From contig NZ_CP195790.1 in assembly GCF_051465645.1 (NCBI RefSeq), forward strand, positions 3,782,001 to 3,846,000: a DNA stretch of 64,000 bases, given 5' to 3'. Below, one piece after another: positions 25,241-34,702 of the stretch. The notes below the pieces were generated by a model. The model saw nothing but the letters and a program-made list of their open reading frames with translations, searched no databases and was not told the DNA's origin. Source of the stretch: Planctomicrobium sp051465645. GTDB taxonomy: Bacteria; Planctomycetota; Planctomycetia; Planctomycetales; Planctomycetaceae. The translations under genes were made by a program, and so were the position numbers. Numbering within the stretch: position 1 is the stretch's first letter; each line of letters begins with the position of its first letter.

Positions 25241-26416
25241 ATGACGATCGCGCAGGCAGAAGAACTGAAGCGGGAATGGACCGATCGTTATGTCGTCGTG
25301 CGTGAAGGAGTTCCTGAACTGCGCCGCTTCGCCGGCCGGACAGGACAAGTCAAAACGATCAACATGAACTGTCGGGCTCTCGTCCAGTTCGATGGCTCAG
25401 TCGACATCAGCTGGTACGACATCGATCCCGGGTTTCTGATTCCGGTCGAAGCACCAATCAAGAAGGCAGTGGTCGCTCACAAGGCAGACGCCGCTTCCAC
25501 TTCGACACCAGCAGCCAAATCGCCGGAAGCGCCAGCCCCAGCAAAGAAGCTTTCACCACTGGAGATGGCACGCCAACAGGGCGCCGCCAAAGCTCAGGAA
25601 CAGTCTGCGCCTCCAGCAGAAGAGAAGAAGCTTTCACCGCTGGAACAAGCAAGACTGCAAGGCGCCCAGAAGAAAGCAGAACCGGCTGCTGAGCCTGAGA
25701 AAAAGCTTTCACCAATTGAGATCGCACGCCAACAAGGCGCAGCCAAAGCGAAAGAACAGGCCGCTCCACCTACCGAAGAGAAGAAGCTTTCACCGCTGGA
25801 ACAAGCAAGACTGAAAGGCGCCCAGAAGAAAGCAGAAGCGGCTGCTGAACCTGAGAAGAAGCTTTCACCAATTGAGATCGCACGCCAGCAAGGCGCCGCC
25901 AAAGCGAAAGAGCAAACTGCCCCTCCAGCTGAAGAAAAGAAACTCTCACCACTGGAACAGGCACGATTGCAAGGAGCCGCGAAGAAAGCAGAGCCAGCCG
26001 CCGAGCCTGAGAAGAAGCTGTCCCCATTAGAACTCGCACGCCAGCAAGGCGCCGCCAAAGCGAAAGAACAAGCTGCTCCGCCAGCAGAAGAGAAGAAGCT
26101 CTCGCCACTGGAACAGGCAAGATTGCAAGGAGCTGCGAAAAAAGCGGAACCAGCCGCCGAGCCTGAGAAGAAGCTGTCCCCGTTAGAACTCGCACGTCAG
26201 CAAGGCGCCGCCAAAGCGAAAGAACAAGCTGCCCCTCCAGCGGAAGAGAAGAAGCTCTCACCACTGGAACAGGCAAGACTGCAAGGGGCAGCGAAGAAAG
26301 CGGAACCAGCTGCAGAACCTGAGAAGAAGCTGTCCCCATTAGAGCTCGCACGCCAGCAAGGTGCAGCAAAGAAACCTCCTGCAGCAGACGAGACCTCGTC
26401 GCCACCTGAGAGCTGA
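25241..26416 (+). CDS. KOW/SH3-like protein with eleven tandem KLSPLE repeats
   Basis: 391 residues. Residues about 15-75 (YVVVREGVPELRRFAGRTGQ, VQFDGSVDISWYDIDP) look like a KOW/SH3 barrel. From about 100 to the end come eleven copies of KLSP(L/I)ExAR.(Q/L)GA in two alternating forms of about 27 and 25 residues, giving a 52-residue (156-bp) higher-order unit, joined by Ala/Pro/Glu/Lys linkers. The repeats are nearly identical at DNA level, pointing to recent expansion. No signal peptide or membrane span. The role is unknown; it could be a scaffold for binding a repeated partner. Confidence 0.75.
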   Translation: MTIAQAEELKREWTDRYVVVREGVPELRRFAGRTGQVKTINMNCRALVQFDGSVDISWYDIDPGFLIPVEAPIKKAVVAHKADAASTSTPAAKSPEAPAPAKKLSPLEMARQQGAAKAQEQSAPPAEEKKLSPLEQARLQGAQKKAEPAAEPEKKLSPIEIARQQGAAKAKEQAAPPTEEKKLSPLEQARLKGAQKKAEAAAEPEKKLSPIEIARQQGAAKAKEQTAPPAEEKKLSPLEQARLQGAAKKAEPAAEPEKKLSPLELARQQGAAKAKEQAAPPAEEKKLSPLEQARLQGAAKKAEPAAEPEKKLSPLELARQQGAAKAKEQAAPPAEEKKLSPLEQARLQGAAKKAEPAAEPEKKLSPLELARQQGAAKKPPAADETSSPPES

Positions 26417-26497
26417 TGCTCAACTGATGATGACAGTGTCTGCTTTGATACTCAGTCATAACCTGATCCCCAAGTCCCGGAATGGAGTCACTGCCCG

Positions 26498-28015
26498 ATG
26501 AGTCAATTGCCTGCGGCCTATTCAAAACTCGTTGACGAACTCAGGGAACAGGCGGTATTGCGGTCATGTGCTGCATTGCTGGGATGGGACGAGCAGACCA
26601 ACCTGCCTGTTCACGGTGCAGAACACCGTGCCAATCAGCTCGCACTCCTTGCAGGTATGTGTCACGAGAAGTACACACATCCCAAGATCAAAGACCTGCT
26701 TGAGGAGCTGACAGACGATGCAGCCTTGGGCGGAACCGATTCTGTTGAAGCAGCGAATGTACGCGAAGCACGTCGGAACTATGAGAAGTCAACAAAGCTC
26801 CCTCGGCGACTTGTTGAAGAACTCTCTCGTGTTTCCACGCTCGCGCAGCAAGCATGGATTGAAGCCAGACAGCAAAGCGACTTCGACAAGTTTGAACCAT
26901 GGCTGACCAAGATGGTCGAGCTGAAGCGGGAAGAAGCGGATGCACAAGGAAGCGCAAGCGGCATTCGCTACGACGCTCTGCTGGATGACTACGAACCAGG
27001 TGCGACCGCCGAGCAATTGAACGCAGTCTTCACCCCGTTGCGAGAGCATCTGGTGGAGCTGGTCGCCGCGATTCGCGATTCCGGGATTCACCCTGACATC
27101 TCCATTCTCGAACGGCAGTATCCTGTTGATGTTCAGAAAAACTTGAGTATCGAAGCCGCCAAGCTGATCGGCTTCAATTTCGATGCCGGTCGGCTGGATA
27201 TCGCGGCTCACCCATTCTGCTCCGGGATCGGGCCTGGCGATTGCCGATTAACGACCAGATACAATGAGCATCACTTCTCAGGTGCTTTGTTCGGCACACT
27301 GCACGAAGCTGGTCACGGAATCTATGAACAGGGGCTTCCAACCGAAGCCTTCGGATTAAGTGCCGGTGATTCCTGTTCGCTCGGCATTCATGAATCTCAA
27401 TCACGCATGTGGGAGAACCTTGTCGGCCGCAGTCACGCGTTCTGGGAATTCTTCTATCCACGCACGCAACAAGCGTTCCCGGCCGCCTTGCAGAACGTCT
27501 CGCTTGAGCAGTTCTATCAGGTGATCAACGATGTTCGCCCCAGCTGGATTCGCGTCGAAGCAGACGAGGTGACGTATAACCTGCACATCATGCTGCGATT
27601 CGAGATTGAACAGGCTTTGATCTCAGGGAGCGTCGCGGCCAAAGATGTCCCTGATGTCTGGAACGATGCCTTCACCAGCTACTTCGGAATGACTCCGACA
27701 TCCGCCTCGCAGGGATGCCTACAGGATGTTCACTGGAGTGCCGGGCTGTTCGGATACTTCCCGACTTACTCCCTGGGGAATATGTACGCGAGCCAGTTCT
27801 TCGAAAAAGCGAATACGGACCTCGGCGATCTCCATGACATGTTCCGCAAAGGAGAATTTCGGCCACTGAAAGACTGGCTGCAAGCGAACATTCATTCTCA
27901 CGGACGCCGGTATTCCGCTCCAAAACTGGTTGAAGTTGTCACCGGGCAACCACTCAGTTCAGAGCCGCTGCTGCGTCATCTCAAAGCAAAGTTCGGTGGG
28001 ATTTATCAACTCTAA
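26498..28015 (+). CDS. M32 family metallocarboxypeptidase (carboxypeptidase Taq type)
   Basis: 505 residues, normal for M32. It releases C-terminal amino acids from peptides using a divalent metal. The metal-binding HEAGH is at about 269-273 (LHEAGHGIYEQGLP), and the third ligand Glu is in GIHESQSRMWEN. The N-terminal WDEQTNLPVHGAEHRANQ and the C-terminal DVHWSAGLFGYFPTYSLGNM are diagnostic. No signal peptide, so cytosolic. Monocistronic, ending at the terminator near 28167. Confidence 0.93.
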   Translation: MSQLPAAYSKLVDELREQAVLRSCAALLGWDEQTNLPVHGAEHRANQLALLAGMCHEKYTHPKIKDLLEELTDDAALGGTDSVEAANVREARRNYEKSTKLPRRLVEELSRVSTLAQQAWIEARQQSDFDKFEPWLTKMVELKREEADAQGSASGIRYDALLDDYEPGATAEQLNAVFTPLREHLVELVAAIRDSGIHPDISILERQYPVDVQKNLSIEAAKLIGFNFDAGRLDIAAHPFCSGIGPGDCRLTTRYNEHHFSGALFGTLHEAGHGIYEQGLPTEAFGLSAGDSCSLGIHESQSRMWENLVGRSHAFWEFFYPRTQQAFPAALQNVSLEQFYQVINDVRPSWIRVEADEVTYNLHIMLRFEIEQALISGSVAAKDVPDVWNDAFTSYFGMTPTSASQGCLQDVHWSAGLFGYFPTYSLGNMYASQFFEKANTDLGDLHDMFRKGEFRPLKDWLQANIHSHGRRYSAPKLVEVVTGQPLSSEPLLRHLKAKFGGIYQL

Positions 28016-28166
28016 ATCAAGTTGGCCTCACACGTGGCGTCGCGGCCGCCTTCTCCATAAGAGGAGCGACTGAGTTCCACGTGCCGGGAACGCCACACGA
28101 TTTCGAGAAGTGCTCTGAGCAGATGAACTCGATTCTGCCTGACAGAGTTCTCGTGACTCAAAACAG

Positions 28167-28201
28167 AAAGAGCCGCACGACGATTCGCGCGGCTCTTTTT
28201 C
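28167..28201 (+). terminator. Rho-independent terminator
   Basis: Stem AAAGAGCCGC with complement GCGGCTCTTT, then TTCGTTTC, about 150 bases after the carboxypeptidase stop. Confidence 0.8.
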
Positions 28202-28272
28202 GTTTCGAGATCACCAGTGACGACAGTCAGTGTTAACAGGCCAACATCAACTGGCCGCGTGAACTGGCCGAA

Positions 28273-29040
28273 TTACAGCCATCCGGCGAAACTGCCAATA
28301 ATCGTGAAGATCGCCAGAGCGAGCACATACCAGCCGAACCAGACCAGCTTTCTCGCTGCAACCACTCGCAATAGCCCTTTCAACGCAATGACGCCGACAA
28401 CAAAGGCGACGAACATTCCAATCGCCAGATTTCCAAAGTCGATCGTCATTGGAGGTTTGTCGAACAGCAGTTCTTTCATGACCGCCCCTGCAATGGCAGG
28501 CACAGCGATGTAGAAGGAAAAATTGGCTGCAGCATCCCGACGCACACCTAACAGCAAGGCTGCCACGATCGTGCTTCCAGATCGGGAAACGCCTGGCAAT
28601 GGAGCAAGTGCCTGCAGGCAGCCAATGAAAAAGGCATCACGAATACTGATCTCCTGCATCGTCCTGTTGCCGTTATCGATCCGAGGAGTCAGGAACAGGA
28701 GCCCGGCTGTGTAGAGCAACCCGATCCCTGCAATGAACGAGGAGTTCGACGCTTCTTTAAACACTTTCCCGAACAGCAGCGCGGCAATCACAACCGGAAG
28801 CGTGGCGACGATGATCGCCAGCACAAGCTTCGGTTGCTTGAACGCCGGAATGATGTCCTTGCGGTACACAAGCAAGATGGACATCAACGTTCCGAAGTGC
28901 AGGGCGATGTTCAGAGACAAGTTCTCTGTGTTATGCCCCAACAGGGATTCGACAATGACGAGATGACCATCGGAGCTGATGGGCAGAAACTCAGAAATCC
29001 CCTGCACAATGCCCAGGAGGATAATTTCCCACAAGCTCAT
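28273..29040 (-). CDS. uppP: Undecaprenyl-diphosphatase UppP (BacA)
   Basis: 255 residues with about seven membrane spans. It dephosphorylates undecaprenyl diphosphate at the outer face of the inner membrane, recycling the lipid carrier for cell-wall and polysaccharide synthesis. The two active-site motifs are GISEFLPISSDGHL near residues 15-28 and PGVSRSGSTI near 150. The usual SST in the first motif reads SSD here. The start is ATG 29040. It diverges from the riboswitch-controlled unit. Confidence 0.93.
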   Translation of the reverse strand: MSLWEIILLGIVQGISEFLPISSDGHLVIVESLLGHNTENLSLNIALHFGTLMSILLVYRKDIIPAFKQPKLVLAIIVATLPVVIAALLFGKVFKEASNSSFIAGIGLLYTAGLLFLTPRIDNGNRTMQEISIRDAFFIGCLQALAPLPGVSRSGSTIVAALLLGVRRDAAANFSFYIAVPAIAGAVMKELLFDKPPMTIDFGNLAIGMFVAFVVGVIALKGLLRVVAARKLVWFGWYVLALAIFTIIGSFAGWL

Positions 29041-29365
29041 ATCATTCCACCTTTATCAATCCACATCCGATTCAGACAATTAAACATCGCCGCAGCAGCA
29101 GCGTTTCTGTTCGCTTCCAGAGACCTCTCGACGGCTGGGCTCTCTCGCGGAATCGATGGCAGCGAATACGCACAACTCTTGTGATCAAAGGAACAACGGC
29201 GTTCTGTTCACCAGAATGAAACGACTTGATCCGCCTTACATCGCAGAGAACCTTAATCAAACTCCCGGAAGTGCCGCCAGACGGATTCTTGCATCGGCAT
29301 TCATCAAAGCGATGACTTGCATTTGACATCCGTCGAATCCGCCTTAGCATTTTACGAATTACGAA

Positions 29366-29536
29366 TCAGGTGCCGAAGAGAGTGTCTCTCAACGGAGAAT
29401 AGGGAAGACGGTGTGAATCCGTCGCGGTCCCGCCGCTGTAATTGGGGACAATTCACGCAAAGGCCACTGTACGACACGTTTGTACGGGAAGGCGCGTGAA
29501 CTGGAAGATCCAAGAGCCAGAAGACCTGCCTGCTGT
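29366..29536 (+). promoter_or_regulatory. Cobalamin riboswitch
   Basis: The conserved blocks are in order: AGGTGCC near 29368, GGGAAGACGGTGTGAATCC at 29402, GTCCCGCCGCTGTAA near 29427, GCCACTGT near 29463, GGGAAGGCG near 29486 and AAGAGCCAGAAGACCTGCC at 29512-29530. AGGT near the start pairs with ACCT near the end to close P1. Downstream stems (GATCGC/GCGATC and ATCTGA/TCAGAT, about 29549-29588) could be the expression platform. It most likely represses the downstream DUF1559 gene when adenosylcobalamin is abundant. Confidence 0.92.
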
Positions 29537-29617
29537 TCGTTCCACATGATCGCTTGGTCAATTGCGCGATCTGAATTGAAATCAGATCACGCCGACCGCT
29601 GGCAACGAGGAATTGTC

Positions 29618-30595
<978 letters not shown>

Positions 30596-30598
<3 letters not shown>

Positions 30599-30622
30599 GC
30601 CAGTTCGGTCTCTCAGGTGGCC
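30596..30622 (+). repeat. Post-stop repeat, short copy 4
   Basis: Beginning with the TAG stop of the DUF1559 gene, TAGGCCAGTTCGGTCTCTCA and then TGGCC match the start of copy 2 at 31105 at about 22 of 27 positions. The similarity stops where the terminator stem begins. Confidence 0.45.
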
Positions 30623-30665
30623 ATGCCGCAGCTGACTTCCAGTGAAGTCGCTGCGGCATATCTTC
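30623..30665 (+). terminator. Terminator hairpin after the DUF1559 gene
   Basis: Stem ATGCCGCAGC and GACTTC (30623-30639, one bulged T) pairs with GAAGTC and GCTGCGGCAT (30644-30659), loop CAGT, followed by ATCTTCTCG. The T-run is weak, so read-through into the lipoprotein gene is possible. Confidence 0.6.
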
Positions 30666-30732
30666 TCGTTGCCTCGAATCCATCACACACAGTTGAAACC
30701 TGAACGGTCGACAACTTTCAGTGGAGAATGCA

Positions 30733-31107
30733 GTGCGTCAGTTTTCTTTGTGCCCGTCAATTTGTCTGGCACTCATCATCACCCTCTGCGCGAGCTCAGC
30801 CGGCTGTGGACGCCGACCTCATCGTGAAGTGGGAACATCACCAACAGTCTTCGTCGACACCAAGTCCAAGGACTTGTTTGTCGCTCCACCGGGAACGATT
30901 GAGATCCCTCTGCATCCGACGACTGCGAAAGCAACGCTCTCTCATGCGCTGTACTGTTCGCCTTGCAAAGCTTGGCATCCGGTGCCTCCGCCGGACGTAT
31001 TACTCCAGCAGGAAAAACTGCGGACGTGTTCCAAGGCAAAGCAGCAGATGCAGAATACAGGTCCAATCCCGGAGACAGCGCCGAAACTCGATCTTCCCCA
31101 GAACTAG
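30733..31107 (+). CDS. Small putative lipoprotein with a CxxC-x-WHP motif
   Basis: 124 residues from GTG 30733, with GGAG 8 bases upstream; GTG 30721 is an alternative. A signal peptide ends in SSAGC, a plausible though not ideal lipobox. The mature part has FVAPPGTIEIPLHP and then LYCSPCKAWHPVPPPDVL, a Cys pair beside Trp-His that could bind metal. It lies 135 bases after the DUF1559 gene and is probably its partner, perhaps also under the cobalamin riboswitch. Function unknown; a role in B12 or cobalt handling is only an inference from position. Confidence 0.6.
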   Translation: MRQFSLCPSICLALIITLCASSAGCGRRPHREVGTSPTVFVDTKSKDLFVAPPGTIEIPLHPTTAKATLSHALYCSPCKAWHPVPPPDVLLQQEKLRTCSKAKQQMQNTGPIPETAPKLDLPQN

Positions 31108-31197
31108 ACCGGTTCGGTCTATCATCTGGCCGCGCAGCAACCTTCAAGAGAGAAAGCTGAATCCCGCGTGCCAGCGACGCTGCATGATTTCTGGGAA
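31105..31197 (+). repeat. Interspersed imperfect repeat, copy 2
   Basis: It starts with the TAG stop of the lipoprotein gene: TAGACCGGTTCGGTCTATCA, then TCTGGCCGCGCAGCAACC, AAGCTGAATCCCGCGTGCCA and GATTTCTGGGAATG. The first 17 bases form a hairpin TAGACC-GGTTC-GGTCTA. It matches copy 1 at 6784-6878. A further TAGACCAGTTCGATC follows at 31203. Confidence 0.6.
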
Positions 31198-31225
31198 TGA
31201 TTTAGACCAGTTCGATCGCGTCTGA

Positions 31226-31912
31226 TTACTGGTCTTTCCCCCAGCGACGAACAAGTTCAACCGGCACTCCGAGTTGATCGCAGATTCGTCCGACAATGAA
31301 GTCGATCAGATCGAGAATCGACGTTGGATGATGATAGAACCCTGGCATCGCTGGAAGAATCACAGCTCCGGCGTCTGTCAGGGTTTTCATATTCTGGAGC
31401 GGAATCGTTCCCAGCGGAGTCTCGCGCGGAACAACGATCAGCTTTCTTCGTTCCTTCAGATGTACGTCAGCCGCACGATGAATCAGGTTCGTCGAGATGC
31501 CATTCGCGAGACTTGCCAACGTCCCCATCGAGCACGGGCAAACAACCATTCCGGAAGTCAAAAACGATCCACTCGCAATGCCTGCGTTGTAGTCATGACT
31601 TGAATGATAGACCAGATTCGCATGATCCAACGACAACATCGGTCGGTCAGGCTGCGAGTAGTCTGCATGAATCTTTTGAATCAGTTGCCGCAGTGAACCC
31701 AGTGGATCAGCTTGAAAGAGATCCATTGTCAGCGGTGACTTGAGTTCTTCCTGAAAGACCTTGATGGCCGCCGAGCTCAAGGTGAGATGCACCTGATAAC
31801 CGGCTGACAGCAGAACCTCCAGCAGACGAATTCCATATGCGGCACCGCTCGCGCCTGTCATGGCAATGACGATACGTTGAGCCGACGCTGACGATTCTGG
31901 AATTTTCCGCAT
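31226..31912 (-). CDS. ubiX: Flavin prenyltransferase UbiX
   Basis: 228 residues from ATG 31912; an in-frame start at 31936 is possible. It attaches a dimethylallyl group to FMN, making the prenylated flavin cofactor for UbiD-type decarboxylases. The N-terminal IVIAMTGASGAAYGIRLLEV binds FMN. VVCPCSMGTLASLANGIS, the ERRKLIVVPRETPL phosphate site and LPAMPGFYHHPTSI complete the family signature. No ubiD is adjacent. It is followed 70 bases later, on the same strand, by... the DUF983 gene lies upstream on this strand (start 32414), so the two may form an operon. Confidence 0.93.
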   Translation of the reverse strand: MRKIPESSASAQRIVIAMTGASGAAYGIRLLEVLLSAGYQVHLTLSSAAIKVFQEELKSPLTMDLFQADPLGSLRQLIQKIHADYSQPDRPMLSLDHANLVYHSSHDYNAGIASGSFLTSGMVVCPCSMGTLASLANGISTNLIHRAADVHLKERRKLIVVPRETPLGTIPLQNMKTLTDAGAVILPAMPGFYHHPTSILDLIDFIVGRICDQLGVPVELVRRWGKDQ

Positions 31913-31982
31913 ACTTCGCTGTCCTGATTCAGTCACGCAGTCGCAGTTTCAGTCGATGAGAAGAAATCTGACGAGGCCCAAC

Positions 31983-32414
31983 CTAGCTCTTCTTGTCTGG
32001 TTCGTGAGGTGGCGACTTCTCCGACTTATTTTCTGTGTGAGTCTTCTGGTCAGCGTCACCGGGATTCGCCTGATAGACAAGCGACATCCAGATACTTCGC
32101 GCGTACGGATTAAACCAAATTGGAAACAGACAGATAAATCCGATGCAGATCCAGAAGACCGTGATTTGGTCGAACTTTAAACCAAACGCAAGCAGCCAGT
32201 ACAACGCCGTCCCGAGCACCACTGTCGTTGCGTAATTTGGGTAAATCGATCCGATGTAAAAGCCCGGGGCAGGCGTGAATGCGAGACCGCATTGAGAGCA
32301 TTCATCGTGCATCTTGGTGTAAGAACGGAATAACTTCCCTTTCAGACACCGGGGGCACCGTAATCGTAAAGCGGCAATGATTCGGGACATGGAACTCAAC
32401 TTTTCAGCGAACAT
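31983..32414 (-). CDS. DUF983 family membrane protein
   Basis: 143 residues from ATG 32414, or 135 from ATG 32390. A zinc-ribbon-like pair CPRC and CSQC (about 20-42) precedes GLAFTPAPGFYIGSIYPNYA and two or three membrane spans. This layout is diagnostic for DUF983, inner-membrane proteins of unknown function. The C-terminal 25 residues are polar and Lys/Glu-rich. Same strand as ubiX, 70 bases apart. Confidence 0.8.
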   Translation of the reverse strand: MFAEKLSSMSRIIAALRLRCPRCLKGKLFRSYTKMHDECSQCGLAFTPAPGFYIGSIYPNYATTVVLGTALYWLLAFGLKFDQITVFWICIGFICLFPIWFNPYARSIWMSLVYQANPGDADQKTHTENKSEKSPPHEPDKKS

Positions 32415-32708
32415 CGTGGCCGCAATTCAATCCCGCATCTCAGGCAACCACTCAAAACATCGACACATCTCTCTCTGTATCATTTCAGAATGATACACAA
32501 CACCTCCATCCGGTTTCAAAAATTCCGCCTGCCGGGAACTCAGTTTCTCCCTCTTTATGATTTCAATTTCACAAAAGGGCGAACTTGTCACACAGCACGA
32601 GCGCTTTTAAACATCCGGCGAGCTGAAACCCGACAGTTGACCTGCGGCTGCATGCGTCCGAATCGAAAGCCGGTCCCCGAACGCATGACAGGATCAGAAT
32701 GCGAGTGA

Positions 32709-33530
32709 TCAGGACGCCGCGTCGGGCTCTGGCGAAGTGTCCAGCGCGGGACTTGTCGGTTCAGAATCGATTGAATTTTCACTGATCACTTCCTCAATCG
32801 GGAGAGGAGGGAGCAGCATAATCTCACCGAAATCGTTCGGCTGTTCGCATCGATAGCCGTGATGGCGAATCAGTTCGAGCACTGCCAGAAACATCCCGAT
32901 GATCTTACTGCGAATGGATTCCTCCCCAAAGAGAGACGAAAACTCCACTCGACCTAGTTCCCGGATCAGTGCCCCGATTTGCTCAACGTACGTCTGAATC
33001 GGCGTCTCGTCATAACGGATCGTCGAATCTGATTCGACTTCTTTTCGTTTGAGAATGCGCCCCAGCGCACTGACGAGGTCCCACAGTTCCACTTCTTTGA
33101 TGCGATCCGCCGCAGGGTCCTTCCCGGACGATGGGCGTTCATCGGTCAATCGCGGATAACGCTCCTGCCACTGCTGAGCACGTTCATCCAGCTTGTTGGC
33201 CGCATCTTTGAACTGTTTGTAATCCAGCAATTGTCTAATCAGGTCTGACCGCGGGTCTCCATTCGCGTTCATTGCCACGGCCAGATCTTCGTCTTCATTT
33301 CGAGTCGGCAGAACATTCCGACTTTTGATTTCGACGAGAGTGCTTGCCATCACGACGAAGTCGCCGACCAGATCAAGGTCGAGAGTTTGCAGGACTTCCA
33401 GAAACTCATGGAACTGTTGCGCGATCTTGGCAATGGGCAAATCAACGATATCGACCTCGTTCCGCCGAACGAGGTAAAGCAACAGATCCAATGGACCTGT
33501 GAACAGATCAAGTTCCACCCGATACGTCAT
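32709..33530 (-). CDS. scpA: Segregation and condensation protein ScpA
   Basis: 273 residues. It is the kleisin subunit that bridges SMC heads for chromosome condensation. The N-terminal YRVELDLFTGPLDLLLYLVR and VDIVDLPIAKIAQQF are diagnostic, followed by MASTLVEIKSRNVLP. The C-terminal winged helix is recognisable in RSKIIGMFLAVLELIRHH. An acidic tail (about 30 residues) follows. scpB is not next to it. Single-gene unit on the minus strand. Confidence 0.92.
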   Translation of the reverse strand: MTYRVELDLFTGPLDLLLYLVRRNEVDIVDLPIAKIAQQFHEFLEVLQTLDLDLVGDFVVMASTLVEIKSRNVLPTRNEDEDLAVAMNANGDPRSDLIRQLLDYKQFKDAANKLDERAQQWQERYPRLTDERPSSGKDPAADRIKEVELWDLVSALGRILKRKEVESDSTIRYDETPIQTYVEQIGALIRELGRVEFSSLFGEESIRSKIIGMFLAVLELIRHHGYRCEQPNDFGEIMLLPPLPIEEVISENSIDSEPTSPALDTSPEPDAAS

Positions 33531-33741
33531 GAATCACATTACTGAAACACAATTGATTCGCTGCCGTTCAAACAAGAACAGCCGCCAACTCAACTGGTCG
33601 GCGGCTGCAGGATATCAGATGGAAACTGATTTCGGGACTCCCCTTTTTCCCAGAGAAGATCCCTCCGAAACAGTTCACCCTGGCTTTCAAATTTTCAGTG
33701 TCGAAGCACTTCGTTCGCGGCTCCGATATCTCACTGGTTCA

Positions 33742-34260
33742 TTATTTCACAGTTCCGTGGAAGCCGTTCTCGTGCAGAGCCTTCAATGTTTCTGCGAGGC
33801 TCACCTTGTCACCTTTGATAACAACTTTTCCGGATCGAGCTTCAGAAGTCACGTTCTTCACTCCCGGAACTCCCTTGAGTGCTCCCTGAACAGCCTTCAC
33901 ACAGGCTCCACAACAGAGATGCAAACCGGTGATTTGAACTTCGTCCTGCTTCTTGCTCGCATCGATTGTGAAGTCTGGGCCCTGGCGAGATGGCTTACCG
34001 TAGTAGCCCCCTTTTGCGAGTGCGTTCAGACCAGCCAGTGCGGCCTCATCGTCTTTTGCTTCAAAAGTGACGGTTTCGTCGTCCTGTGACACCTTCAAAC
34101 CTGTCACACCAGCGACACCGGTCATCGCTTTGTTCACACCTTTGACGCAACCGCCGCAGCAGATGTGAACACCTTCCACCTTCACCTGTTCAGCCATGAC
34201 ACCTTGCACGCTGAACAATGAAATTGCCAAAGCCGCCATCAGCTGATGAGAGAAACGCAT
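33742..34260 (-). CDS. Exported protein with two HMA-like domains
   Basis: 172 residues. A signal peptide (MRFSHQLMAALAISLFSVQG, cut near VMA-E) is followed by two copies of a roughly 70-residue ferredoxin-like heavy-metal-associated domain. Each has H(I/L)CCG(G/A)CV in place of the usual MxCxxC: EGVHICCGGCVKGVNKAM near 29-46 and TGLHLCCGACVKAVQGAL near 110-128. The cysteines probably bind a soft metal such as copper or mercury in the periplasm. It is a single-gene unit with no transporter next to it. Confidence 0.8.
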   Translation of the reverse strand: MRFSHQLMAALAISLFSVQGVMAEQVKVEGVHICCGGCVKGVNKAMTGVAGVTGLKVSQDDETVTFEAKDDEAALAGLNALAKGGYYGKPSRQGPDFTIDASKKQDEVQITGLHLCCGACVKAVQGALKGVPGVKNVTSEARSGKVVIKGDKVSLAETLKALHENGFHGTVK

Positions 34261-34621
34261 TTATTATCCTCTGATTTACGAGTGTAAGGAGTCGACCGTT
34301 TTCCTTGCGCCAACGCATCTTACCCGATCAATCACGGCCCAATTGATCGACGCCAGCTCCCCGTCGTTCGCTTGTCCCTGCTTAGCAAAGCCAAGAACGC
34401 AGGAAGCGGAATTCGACTCGCCACGATGCCATAAGACCTTAACTGGTCTCGTTTTCACATGAATCGATTGCGAGATTCACATTCCTGAATTTCGGTTGTG
34501 GCATTTTTGATGCAACGACAACGATACCACCACTCCCACTCCGTCGCCATACCGAAGTCTGCGAATTGGCATTCCAAACGTCGTGGAGGAACAAAGACGC
34601 GGGAAAGTCTTCTGCAAAAAG

Positions 34622-34656
34622 GAAAAGCCTCAACAGGAAACCCTGCTGAGGCTTTT
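34622..34656 (-). terminator. Terminator for fabF
   Basis: Stem GAAAAGCCTCAACAG/CTGCTGAGGCTTTTC with one mismatch and a five-base loop; on the minus strand it is followed by CTTTTTGC. It lies 47 bases after the fabF stop. Confidence 0.85.
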
Positions 34657-34702
34657 CTCATCAACGCATCATCAAACCGGTCCGTTAAGGACGGGTCCGA
34701 GA

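Noticed and set aside
25770..26525. Long minus-strand frame of 251 codons opposite the repeat protein
   Set aside because: It is the antisense reading of the tandem KLSPLE repeats, Leu/Ser/Val-rich with no ribosome site; the plus frame is the real gene.
34276..34460. Possible further copy of the post-stop repeat on the minus strand (GACCAGTTAAGGTCTTAT)
   Set aside because: Only the first hairpin is similar; the later blocks are missing, so chance cannot be excluded.
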